DNA from: Acidobacteriaceae bacterium
GTDB lineage: Bacteria > Acidobacteriota > Terriglobia > Bryobacterales > Bryobacteraceae
Assembly (NCBI GenBank): GCA_019239585.1
Contig: JAFAZU010000258.1
Coordinates: forward strand, 1 to 5,736
Direction of reading: 5' to 3'
Length of the DNA: 5,736 nt
The stretch's first letter is position 1, and each line of letters opens with the position of its first letter. The notes under the pieces are model-generated. The model made no database searches. It saw only the letters and a program-made list of their open reading frames with translations, and was not told the DNA's origin. Both the position numbers and the translations under genes were made by a program. Positions 1-5,736 of the stretch are shown here, piece by piece.

Positions 1-556
1 TACAGCCTTGCTGTTGATCGATATTATCAACGATTTTGAATTTCCTCGTGGTGATGAGCTTTTTGCCCAGGCGCAACACATCGCGCCGAATATCGCAGCT
101 CTGAAGAAGCGCGCGTGCGCCGCCAAAGTTCCTGTCATTTATGTAAACGATAATTTCGGACGCTGGCAGTCGAACTTTGCTGAAATCCTGGGGCGTTGCC
201 TCGAAAAGAACGTTCGCGGCAAAGCGTTTGTTGAGCAGTTACTACCGGAAGAGCATAACTATTTTGTGCTGAAGCCGAAGCATTCCGGGTTCTATCAAAC
301 GCCTTTGGAACTGCTGCTGAAGCATCTGGGAACACAGCGCCTCATTTTGACAGGCGTTTCCACCAACAGCTGCGTTCTGTTTACTGCCAACGACGTTTAC
401 ATGCGGGACCTGCAACTAGCCGTCCCTCGGGATTGTGTCGCAGCCTGTAATGGCCGCGAACATGAATTCGCGATGGAGCAAATGCAATCCATGTTGAAAG
501 CAGACACCAGACCGGCGGCAGAGATTGATTTAAGCTTTCTCTTAGAACGTGACTGA
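1..556 (+). CDS. Isochorismatase-family cysteine hydrolase, 5' end cut by window edge
   Basis: This is a cytoplasmic hydrolase of the isochorismatase/nicotinamidase superfamily, whose members cleave amide or vinyl-ether bonds through a Cys-Asp-Lys triad. Counting from the TTG at base 8, the triad can be seen as Asp5 (LLIDIINDF), Lys89 (FVLKPKHSGF) and Cys122 (GVSTNSCVLF). The GVSTN stretch before the cysteine matches the family's cis-peptide/oxyanion region. The reading frame is already open at the edge, with Thr-Ala codons at bases 2-7. Family members usually start with a Met a few residues before the TALLLID-type strand, so TTG 8 is probably internal and the true start lies just left of the window. 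About 184 residues are visible, close to the usual full length of 180-200. The substrate cannot be told from sequence: isochorismate, nicotinamide, a carbamoyl compound or another amide are all possible. It has no obvious partner gene here, and no terminator hairpin is visible after the TGA. Confidence 0.9.
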   Translation, partial: TALLLIDIINDFEFPRGDELFAQAQHIAPNIAALKKRACAAKVPVIYVNDNFGRWQSNFAEILGRCLEKNVRGKAFVEQLLPEEHNYFVLKPKHSGFYQTPLELLLKHLGTQRLILTGVSTNSCVLFTANDVYMRDLQLAVPRDCVAACNGREHEFAMEQMQSMLKADTRPAAEIDLSFLLERD

Positions 557-607
557 TAGCCAACACTCCAGTTCATTTACTTACAATCATATCTTGCCAA
601 TCAGGTG

Positions 608-636
608 TTGACAGCCAAGAGTAGAAGCGTTATTGT
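608..636 (+). promoter_or_regulatory. Sigma-70-type promoter of the PadR-permease operon
   Basis: A perfect -35 hexamer, TTGACA, lies at 608-613. After exactly 17 bases comes a -10-like TATTGT at 631-636, which matches TATAAT at 4 of 6 positions. The predicted transcription start, about 7 bases after the -10, falls at about 643, next to the ATG at 644. If so, the transcript has almost no 5' leader. The position also argues against the upstream GTG at 605 as the regulator's start, because that codon would lie upstream of the transcript. The short TGT-TG-ACA dyad overlapping the -35 could be part of a PadR operator, but it is too short to claim. Confidence 0.6.
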
Positions 637-643
637 CGTACCA

Positions 644-979
644 ATGAGCGATGGGAATACCGATGTTATTCAAGGCACGCTGGACATGCTGATCCTGAAG
701 ACGCTCGATCTGGAGCCGATGCATGGTTTCGGCATCACCCGCCGTGTTGAGCAAGTCTCGCGCGGGGTCTTCAAGGTAAATCCGGGATCGCTCCTTACGG
801 CCTTACAGCGCCTGGAGCGCGCCGGATGGTTGGATTCCGAGTGGCGTCAGACAGAGAACTCACGTCGTGCCAAATTTTATTCGCTCACTCGCGCGGGGAA
901 GAAACAGCTTGGGATCGAAACGGCGGACTGGAACCGTCGAGCGTCGGCCATTACTCGAATTCTCAAAGCGGAGGGCTAG
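644..979 (+). CDS. PadR-family transcriptional regulator, acidobacterial ADOP-linked type
   Basis: This 111-residue protein is a winged-helix DNA-binding regulator of the PadR family, normally a dimeric repressor. Residues 9-34 (IQGTLDMLILKTLDLEPMHG and onward) form the typical first helices. Residues 46-62 (NPGSLLTALQRLERAGW) form the recognition helix region, and residues 73-86 (SRRAKFYSLTRAGK) form the wing. The short C-terminal helix suits the compact PadR-s2 class. ATG 644 was chosen over GTG 605 because family members begin only a few residues before the QGTLD motif and because a promoter covers the 605 region. No Shine-Dalgarno site precedes ATG 644, in keeping with a leaderless mRNA. 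The gene ends 4 bases before the permease start, so the two are almost certainly one operon. By analogy with PadR regulators it probably represses its own unit. In the recognition helix the usual SLYPALHRLE-like pattern is altered to SLLTALQRLE. Confidence 0.92.
   Translation: MSDGNTDVIQGTLDMLILKTLDLEPMHGFGITRRVEQVSRGVFKVNPGSLLTALQRLERAGWLDSEWRQTENSRRAKFYSLTRAGKKQLGIETADWNRRASAITRILKAEG
970..975 (+). promoter_or_regulatory. Strong Shine-Dalgarno site for the permease gene
   Basis: GGAGGG lies 8 bases before ATG 984 and inside the last codons of the PadR gene. It fixes the permease start at 984 rather than at the in-frame ATG at 867, which would overlap the regulator by about 110 bases and has no family-like N-terminus. 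Its location suggests translational coupling between the two genes. Confidence 0.8.
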
Positions 980-983
980 CTTC

Positions 984-3665
984 ATGTCCTTATGGCGTCA
1001 ACTGAGATGTGGTTTACACAGCCTAATCTATCCAACGAGGGTAGATCATGATCTCTTTGATGAAGTGCGGCAGTACTTCGAAGAGGCGACTGCGGCTGGG
1101 ATGGCGCGTGGACTTTCTGCGGAAGAGGCTGAGCGTGCCGCCAGGCTGGAGTGGGGCAATCTGACCGCTGTTCAAGAGCAGGTGCGTTCGTCTGGGTGGG
1201 AGAACGCATTCAGAACTTTTGCTGCCGATCTCCGTTATGCCGCGCGTCAGCTGCGTAGCCATCCAGGGTTCACGATCGTGAGCGCGCTAACGCTGGCTCT
1301 CGGCATCGGCGCGAGCACAGCCATTTTCAGTGTTGTGAATCCGGTTCTATTTGAGCCGCTTCCGTATCCTCATGCCAACCGAATCCTGATGATTTGGAAC
1401 ACCTACCAGGGCGCTCGCACCGAAATGGCCTTCGGCACCTATCGTGAGCTCCGGGAGCGGAGCCGCTCTCTGGAGACGGTCGCCGTGTTTGAGCCTTGGC
1501 AACCCGCTCTGACGGGAGGCGCACAGCCGGAGCGGATCAACGGGCAAAGCGTGAGTGCGAGCTACTTTCGTGTTCTCGGCATCACTCCGGTTTTGGGTCG
1601 GGATTTCCAAACGTCTGAGGAGGCATTTCACGGCCCCAAGGTTGTTATCTTGAGCAACGGATTGTGGCAAAGACGCTTCGGTCGCGACCGAACGATTGTT
1701 GGGCAACAGATCAAGCTCGACGATGATGGCTACACCGTGATCGGTGTAATGCCACACACTTTTGAGAACGTCCTTTCGCCTTCGGCACAGCTCTGGACGC
1801 CTATGCAATACGACCTGCGGCAGCTGACGACCAACTTTAACACGAGCGAGTGGGGGCTCCATCTTTATATGGCAGGCCGCTTGAAGTCACAGATCAGCGT
1901 GGATCAATGCCGACAGGAACTCGATCAGATCGCACGGACACCGTTGCCCGAGTTTCCCCGGCCCCGGCAGGCTTCGCTGCGGCAAGGGCTGATGGTCGAT
2001 TCGCTGAAAGATGATATGGCACGCAGCATCAAGCCTGCGCTGTTCGCCGTTCTCGGTGCTGTCCTTCTGGTTCTGGCGATTGCCTGCGTTAATGTCACCA
2101 ATCTGTTACTGGCACGCAGCGCCCAGAGGCGTGGAGAATTCGCCATCCGAACTGCCTTAGGAGCAGGACGGTGGCGCATTATCCGGCAACTCATCACAGA
2201 GAGCCTATTACTGGGCTCGCTCGGCGGCGCTCTGGGCATGGGTGTCGCCGATATCGGCGTGCGGGCCGTCGTCGGCCTCAGTCCAGCAGAACTACCGCGA
2301 CTCGGCGCAGTAACTATTGATCCTGCCGTGTTTGCTTTTGCGTTGGGCCTCACAACACTGACCGCTTTGATCACCGGGCTGATCCCAGGGCTCCATGTCT
2401 CTCGTGACGACCTGCATGGTGGCCTGCAGCAAAGCTCCCGGAGAGTGGCTGGTGGTCAGTCGAGGACGCGACGTGCCCTGGTAGTCCTCGAAGTAGCGCT
2501 GGCCATGATCCTGCTGGCCGGCGCGGGGCTGCTTCTGCGCAGTATGCAAAAGCTACTGGCGGTCGATCCTGGGTTTAACCCTTCGCAATTGCTGACGGTG
2601 CAGGTGCAAAGCTCAGGCCACCAATTCGATGATCTCCCTTCGGCTCCCGGCTCCGGCAGCAACGCGAGGCGCCGGTTTTTCCAGCAAGCACTCGAAGCCG
2701 TACATCGGGTGCCGGGAGTCCAGCAAGCCGCGTTAACCAGCCTTCTGCCGCTGAGCGGCGATCCACCCTGGGTGAGCACCTATGGTTCCCGCTTTGAGAA
2801 CGAGGAGGCCCAGGGCGGCCACAATGTATTCCGCTATACGGTGAGCCCGGACTACTGCCAGACAATGGGGATCCCCCTGCGCCGTGGTCGTTTTCTCGAT
2901 GAGCACGACACAGCGCGGGCACCACAGGCGGCGCTCCTCAGCGAAGCGCTCGCAAAGCGTCAGTTTCCCGGTCAGGACGTGATCGGCAAGCGGCTTCACG
3001 TTGGCCCTGCTGACAGACCGTGGTATACCGTCGTGGGCGTTGTGGGGGACGTCAAGCAGACCTCTTTGGCAGTCGACCAGCCCGATGCCGTCTATCTTTC
3101 CTTGGAGCAGACGTGGTTTGCCGATGACACACTGTCCTTAGTGGTCCGCACACGTGGCGATCCGCTATCTCTTGCCTCCCCTGCCCGAAACGCCGTCTGG
3201 TCAGTAGACAAGAACCAACCCGTGGTGAGGGTAGCCACCATGGATCAGTTGCTGGCCGTGTCCGAAGCCGAGCGGCATTTTGTGCTGATCCTATTCGAAG
3301 CATTTGGTATCGTGGCACTGGCATTGGCAGCTGTCGGCATCTACGGCGTTCTCTCCGGTGGCGTTACTGAGCGAACGGGCGAGATAGGAGTGCGGGCTGC
3401 ACTCGGTGCGTCTCACGGCGATATCCTGGCCTTAGTACTTCGTGAGGGCATGCAGCTTGTCGGATTAGGAGTCCTAATTGGATTATGTGGAGCAATGGTC
3501 GCCAGCCAAGCCCTGACCACGCTTCTCTTCGGTGTGTCTCAGCTTGATCCGATGACTTATCTCGGCGTGCTCGTACTCCTGGGAATTGTATCGGGAGCTG
3601 CCTGCGGAATACCTGCCTGGCGAGCGGCGCAGGTCGATCCATCGGTCGCCTTGAGAGCTGAGTAG
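984..3665 (+). CDS. ADOP-type duplicated MacB/FtsX permease (orphan ABC permease)
   Basis: This 893-residue inner-membrane protein carries two MacB/FtsX-type permease units in one chain. Residues about 20-80 form a soluble, charged N-terminal prefix (LFDEVRQYFEEATAAGMARG). A first membrane helix lies at about 97-120, a large extracytoplasmic MacB-like domain at about 121-345, and an FtsX domain with helices near 352-377, 405-430 and 448-471. The second unit begins with a helix at about 498-518, a second extracytoplasmic domain runs to about 760, and its helices lie near 766-791, 820-845 and 858-878. The FtsX signature after the helix occurs in both units: EFAIRTALGAG at 385-395 and EIGVRAALGAS at 800-810. 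No Walker A or ABC signature appears in this protein or its neighbours. That absence, the internal duplication and the adjacent PadR gene match the family named ADOP, known mainly from Acidobacteria as large paralogous sets of unknown function. Transport or mechanotransmission using an ATPase encoded elsewhere is an inference. Confidence 0.93.
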   Translation: MSLWRQLRCGLHSLIYPTRVDHDLFDEVRQYFEEATAAGMARGLSAEEAERAARLEWGNLTAVQEQVRSSGWENAFRTFAADLRYAARQLRSHPGFTIVSALTLALGIGASTAIFSVVNPVLFEPLPYPHANRILMIWNTYQGARTEMAFGTYRELRERSRSLETVAVFEPWQPALTGGAQPERINGQSVSASYFRVLGITPVLGRDFQTSEEAFHGPKVVILSNGLWQRRFGRDRTIVGQQIKLDDDGYTVIGVMPHTFENVLSPSAQLWTPMQYDLRQLTTNFNTSEWGLHLYMAGRLKSQISVDQCRQELDQIARTPLPEFPRPRQASLRQGLMVDSLKDDMARSIKPALFAVLGAVLLVLAIACVNVTNLLLARSAQRRGEFAIRTALGAGRWRIIRQLITESLLLGSLGGALGMGVADIGVRAVVGLSPAELPRLGAVTIDPAVFAFALGLTTLTALITGLIPGLHVSRDDLHGGLQQSSRRVAGGQSRTRRALVVLEVALAMILLAGAGLLLRSMQKLLAVDPGFNPSQLLTVQVQSSGHQFDDLPSAPGSGSNARRRFFQQALEAVHRVPGVQQAALTSLLPLSGDPPWVSTYGSRFENEEAQGGHNVFRYTVSPDYCQTMGIPLRRGRFLDEHDTARAPQAALLSEALAKRQFPGQDVIGKRLHVGPADRPWYTVVGVVGDVKQTSLAVDQPDAVYLSLEQTWFADDTLSLVVRTRGDPLSLASPARNAVWSVDKNQPVVRVATMDQLLAVSEAERHFVLILFEAFGIVALALAAVGIYGVLSGGVTERTGEIGVRAALGASHGDILALVLREGMQLVGLGVLIGLCGAMVASQALTTLLFGVSQLDPMTYLGVLVLLGIVSGAACGIPAWRAAQVDPSVALRAE

Positions 3666-3673
3666 ATGACCAA

Positions 3674-4795
3674 TCACGCAATAATACGGAGCGCTTCTTC
3701 CAGCGCTTCTACCAGAAAATATTCTCCCCACATGACGGACTCGTCCACGCCCAGTCCTTTGTGGATGTGGTAAACGCCCCCTTTTAGAATTCCTTCCCAT
3801 TCAGGATCTGCGCTGGCCAGATGTTTTGTACAGAGGCCGCGAAGAATGTGAATGGCGGTGGACCAATAGAAGTGCCCTTTCATGGGGTCCACAATCTGTC
3901 GGCAGAGCTTGAGCAGACCGGCAGCGGCAATCGCAGCGGCTGAAGTGTCGATCAGAGAGCGATTCTCCGGCGGAGCATTGTAGTCCCACGGCGGCATGCC
4001 ATCCGCGGGCGTGTGCGTGATGTAGTAATCGGCGCAGGATTCCGCCGTTTGCAGAAATCGGGGATCACGGCTGTACTCGTAGGAAGTCGAAAAGCCGTAG
4101 AGCGCCCAAGTTAATCCACGCGACCAGCAGGAATCGCCGCGATATCCCTGATGTGTTGTCTGTCGTAGGAATTCGCCCGTTTGGAGGTCAAAAATCCCTT
4201 CTTGCGCGGTCGAGCCGTCGGCACGCACCAGGCATCGTCTGGTCGTAATACAGTGGCGTACCGCAATATCACGAAGTCGTTTGTCATGGCACTCGCGGGC
4301 AGCATAAAAAATGATACCGACGTTCATCATGATGTCAATGAAAATGGAGTCTTCCGCCACGAAAGATCTGAGGTATTGACCATTTTCATTGAAGCGCTGC
4401 GCCAGCGTTTTCCCGGCTTGAATCACAACCTCCCGGATCGCGTTATCCCGGCTGATCCCATACCAGCGCAGATAAGCCGATAAAAAGAGAAAGCCCAGAT
4501 CATGCACATCAGGATCTGTTTTCCGGCCCTCTAAGGGCTTACTGTACCGGATTGCCTGTTCCATCCAGTAGTTTGTTTCCGGACCTCCGTACTTGCAAAA
4601 GATCCACATCATTCCCGGCAGAAAGCCATCGCACCAATGTGTCCAGGTCTGCCCATCGTGCTTCCACTTCCCGCCAACGGTGTACATCGGGTAGAAGTCC
4701 GGGTGAGTTTCAATGAGGCGCCTGGTCTGCTTCTGCGCAAATTGCATGGCGTCCTGGAACAGCTTTGTGTCAGAGTCGTAGATGAATTGAATCAC
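3674..4795 (-). CDS. Unsaturated glucuronyl hydrolase, glycoside hydrolase family 88
   Basis: This 373-residue (alpha/alpha)6-barrel enzyme removes the 4,5-unsaturated uronic acid from the non-reducing end of oligosaccharides left by polysaccharide lyases, through hydration of the double bond. Family landmarks are all present: WCDGFLPGMMW at 54-64, DVHDLGFLF at 96-104, FIDIMMN at 152-158, THQGYRGDSCWSRG at 214-227, MPPWDYNAP at 267-275 and DTSAAAIAAAGLLKL at 283-297. Asp99 (HDLGF) and Asp154 (FIDIMM) correspond to the two aspartates essential in the Bacillus GL1 enzyme. No signal peptide is seen, so it is cytoplasmic like its characterised relatives, and the length is normal. The start is a GTG. 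It lies about 13 bases after the predicted transcription start and has no clear Shine-Dalgarno site; the next in-frame ATG, at codon 17, would cut into the first helix. No lyase or uptake system is nearby. GH105 is the closest alternative, but the HDLGF/DTSAAA pattern favours GH88. Confidence 0.92.
   Translation of the reverse strand: MIQFIYDSDTKLFQDAMQFAQKQTRRLIETHPDFYPMYTVGGKWKHDGQTWTHWCDGFLPGMMWIFCKYGGPETNYWMEQAIRYSKPLEGRKTDPDVHDLGFLFLSAYLRWYGISRDNAIREVVIQAGKTLAQRFNENGQYLRSFVAEDSIFIDIMMNVGIIFYAARECHDKRLRDIAVRHCITTRRCLVRADGSTAQEGIFDLQTGEFLRQTTHQGYRGDSCWSRGLTWALYGFSTSYEYSRDPRFLQTAESCADYYITHTPADGMPPWDYNAPPENRSLIDTSAAAIAAAGLLKLCRQIVDPMKGHFYWSTAIHILRGLCTKHLASADPEWEGILKGGVYHIHKGLGVDESVMWGEYFLVEALEEALRIIA
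3690..3713. repeat. 12-base tandem duplication inside the hydrolase 3' end
   Basis: Two adjacent 12-base units, AGCGCTTCTTCC at 3690-3701 and AGCGCTTCTACC at 3702-3713, differ at one base. On the minus strand they encode VEAL-EEAL in the last helix of the GH88 enzyme, so the repeat is in frame and adds about one helical turn. Each unit starts with the palindrome AGCGCT, so the pair could also fold into an 8-base-pair stem (one G-U pair) with a 6-base loop close to the stop codon. There is no clean T-run after it on either strand. Confidence 0.6.
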
Positions 4796-4822
4796 TTGCT
4801 ATACCGCGAACACAATTATAAG
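4796..4822 (+). promoter_or_regulatory. Possible promoter of the CDGSH gene, overlapping the divergent -10
   Basis: TATAAG at 4817-4822 matches the -10 consensus at 5 of 6 positions. TTGCTA at 4796-4801 is a weak -35 candidate (4 of 6) at a short 15-base spacing. The predicted start near 4829 would leave a leader of about 27 bases before ATG 4856. This -10 shares four bases (4817-4820) with the minus-strand TATAAT. Confidence 0.3.
4815..4820 (-). promoter_or_regulatory. -10 element of the glucuronyl hydrolase gene
   Basis: Read on the minus strand this is a perfect TATAAT. It lies about 20 bases before the GTG start and predicts a transcription start near 4808, leaving a leader of about 13 bases. 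No good -35 hexamer is found 16-18 bases upstream (TACCAG at the 17-base spacing), and there is no TGn extension, so the promoter may be weak or activator-dependent. Confidence 0.5.
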
Positions 4823-4855
4823 TAGTGGCTTCCCTGTCTGGTACCATCAGTGAGC

Positions 4856-5089
4856 ATGCCTACAAAGGTCACGATTGTTAATAACGGTCCTCTTCGCGTG
4901 GAAGGAGATTTTATCTTGCAGGATTCCGAGGGGAACGTTTATGGGTTAGGCGGGCGTTCCGTGGTCTCGCTTTGCCGATGCGGCATGGCTGAAAATAAGC
5001 CTTTTTGCGATGGCTCACATGGCCGTAGTGGTTTTAACTCGCAATGCAAAGCCCGTGATTTGCCGCCGCCGAAGCCTAAGCTGTCATGA
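4856..5089 (+). CDS. Small CDGSH iron-sulfur domain protein
   Basis: This 77-residue protein is a single CDGSH (mitoNEET-type) domain that binds a [2Fe-2S] cluster through three cysteines and one histidine. The ligands are visible as Cys40, Cys42, Cys51 and His55 in CRCGMAENKPFCDGSH (residues 40-55). The preceding strands (NNGPLRVEGDF, DSEGNVYGLGGRSVVSLC) are typical of bacterial single-domain members. It has no signal peptide or membrane anchor, so it is soluble in the cytoplasm, and it ends in a short proline/lysine tail (PPPKPKLS). ATG 4856 is preferred over the in-frame GTG at 4850 because it is the stronger start codon and gives the usual N-terminus, though neither has a clear Shine-Dalgarno site. 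Bacterial relatives are thought to act in electron transfer, redox sensing or iron-sulfur handling; the specific role here is unknown. It is divergent from the hydrolase gene and lies 80 bases before the acyltransferase gene. Confidence 0.9.
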   Translation: MPTKVTIVNNGPLRVEGDFILQDSEGNVYGLGGRSVVSLCRCGMAENKPFCDGSHGRSGFNSQCKARDLPPPKPKLS

Positions 5090-5169
5090 AACTTTATCAG
5101 CCCTACCCTTTCTTCTCAAACCTGTAACCTGCTCTCCCGACAAGTAATCACAAACATAACAGCAGATTT

Positions 5170-5736
5170 ATGACGCCTGTCTCTCCAGCACCGGGGCTCA
5201 AGACCCGTCCCAGCTTGAGAGGAAGGCTCCTCAGCAGTAAACCACGCGCTCGGCTGGTTGAGCTGGACATTCTACGGGGATTTCTACTGCTTTGGATGAC
5301 ATTCACCCATCTGCCCACCAAAGCAAGCCTGATTTCGAATCAGACCTTTGGTTTTGTTTCCGGCGCTGAGGGATTCATCTTTCTCGCGGCTTTCATGGTG
5401 GGCCAGCTTGAGTATCGAAAAGAGCAAAAGGGCGGAGAGATGGCGACGGTTCGTGATCTGGCGAAAAGAACCGCGCGAGTCTATCTGTATCATTGTGGCC
5501 TGCTGGTGATTGCATTCACAGCTTTCGCCGAGATGGCGGTAACGTTTCATCGCCCTGCGGTGCAGAACCTGCTTTCTTTCTACCTGCTGGCGCCGAAGCG
5601 GGCGACTGTGGCAGCTTTTCTGCTTCAGTACCGCCCTTCCCTGCTGGATATTCTGCCCATGTATGTCATTTTCATGGCTCTTACGCCCTTGGCCAGAAAG
5701 ATGGCGCATCGGTGGGGCTGGGACCCGGTCATCTAC
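5170..5736 (+). CDS. OpgC-family membrane acyltransferase, 3' end cut by window edge
   Basis: The frame is open from ATG 5170 to the window end, giving 189 residues of a protein whose family usually spans about 370-400. OpgC proteins are polytopic inner-membrane enzymes related to the acyltransferase-3 superfamily; the E. coli member succinylates osmoregulated periplasmic glucans. After a basic cytoplasmic N-terminus (1-30), the segment ELDILRGFLLLWMTFTHLP (31-49) contains Arg36 and His47, separated by ten residues as in the acyltransferase-3 R-x10-H motif. Then comes FGFVSGAEGFIFLAAFMVG (60-78), which matches the family's second helix. Further hydrophobic segments lie near 103-122, 133-153 and 157-175. 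An in-frame TAA at 5125 with no start codon between makes ATG 5170 the only reasonable start; the Shine-Dalgarno site is poor. The 80 bases between it and the CDGSH gene hold no convincing promoter or terminator, so co-transcription is possible. The true substrate is not known: glucan synthesis genes are not in view. Confidence 0.82.
   Translation, partial: MTPVSPAPGLKTRPSLRGRLLSSKPRARLVELDILRGFLLLWMTFTHLPTKASLISNQTFGFVSGAEGFIFLAAFMVGQLEYRKEQKGGEMATVRDLAKRTARVYLYHCGLLVIAFTAFAEMAVTFHRPAVQNLLSFYLLAPKRATVAAFLLQYRPSLLDILPMYVIFMALTPLARKMAHRWGWDPVIY

Noticed and set aside
605..616. PadR operator around the TTGACA box
   Set aside because: Only a TGT-TG-ACA dyad is present. It is too short and does not match the ATGT-N8-ACAT pattern known for some PadR proteins.
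605..643. GTG 605 as the PadR start
   Set aside because: The extra 13 residues do not resemble the family, and the region holds the -35 and -10 boxes.
867..983. Extended permease start at ATG 867
   Set aside because: It overlaps the PadR gene, reads as a basic out-of-frame shadow of it, and lacks the strong ribosome site and family-like N-terminus found at ATG 984.
1347..1862. Long minus-strand open frame inside the permease gene
   Set aside because: It has low-complexity, Arg/Pro/Leu-rich composition with no recognisable domain, and lies opposite a well-supported coding region.
3688..3709. Hairpin as an intrinsic terminator for the hydrolase or permease gene
   Set aside because: It lies inside the hydrolase coding sequence, the stem is short, and no T-run follows on either strand; protein coding explains the repeat.
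4181..4483. Plus-strand open frame inside the hydrolase gene
   Set aside because: It is antisense to the conserved GH88 core motifs and has no domain or ribosome site.
5284..5709. Minus-strand open frame of 141 codons at the right end
   Set aside because: It is antisense to the OpgC-type gene, whose plus-strand translation shows membrane helices and the R-x10-H motif; the minus product is His/Gln/Arg-rich without a fold.

Overview
The window looks like a piece of an Acidobacteriota chromosome. The strongest sign is a small PadR-type regulator followed immediately by a very long MacB/FtsX-type permease with two permease halves and no ATPase gene nearby. This is the arrangement known as acidobacterial PadR plus ADOP (acidobacterial duplicated orphan permease). 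Base composition is moderately GC-rich in the genes, and the short intergenic stretches are more AT-rich. No RNA gene, insertion sequence, CRISPR array or phage gene was found.

Layout, left to right. (1) Bases 1-556 (+): an isochorismatase-like cysteine hydrolase with its first codons beyond the left edge. (2) Bases 608-3665 (+): a two-gene unit with a recognisable sigma-70-type promoter, the PadR regulator (ATG 644) and the ADOP permease (ATG 984). The promoter sits so close to the PadR ATG that the mRNA is probably leaderless, while the permease has a strong Shine-Dalgarno site inside the end of the regulator gene. (3) Bases 3674-4795 (-): an unsaturated glucuronyl hydrolase of the GH88 type, tail-to-tail with the permease gene and separated from it by 8 bases. 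(4) A 60-base divergent promoter region with overlapping -10 elements on both strands. (5) Bases 4856-5089 (+): a small CDGSH iron-sulfur protein. (6) Bases 5170-5736 (+): the N-terminal half of an OpgC-family membrane acyltransferase, cut by the right edge.

How they work together: only the PadR-permease pair is convincingly one functional unit, with the regulator probably controlling its own operon. The hydrolase acts in the cytoplasm on unsaturated disaccharides released by polysaccharide lyases, but no lyase or transporter is present here. The CDGSH and OpgC-type genes run in the same direction 80 bases apart and may be co-transcribed, without a visible functional link. I found no clear new multi-gene system. 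The least explained element is the orphan permease with its N-terminal cytoplasmic prefix region and dedicated regulator.
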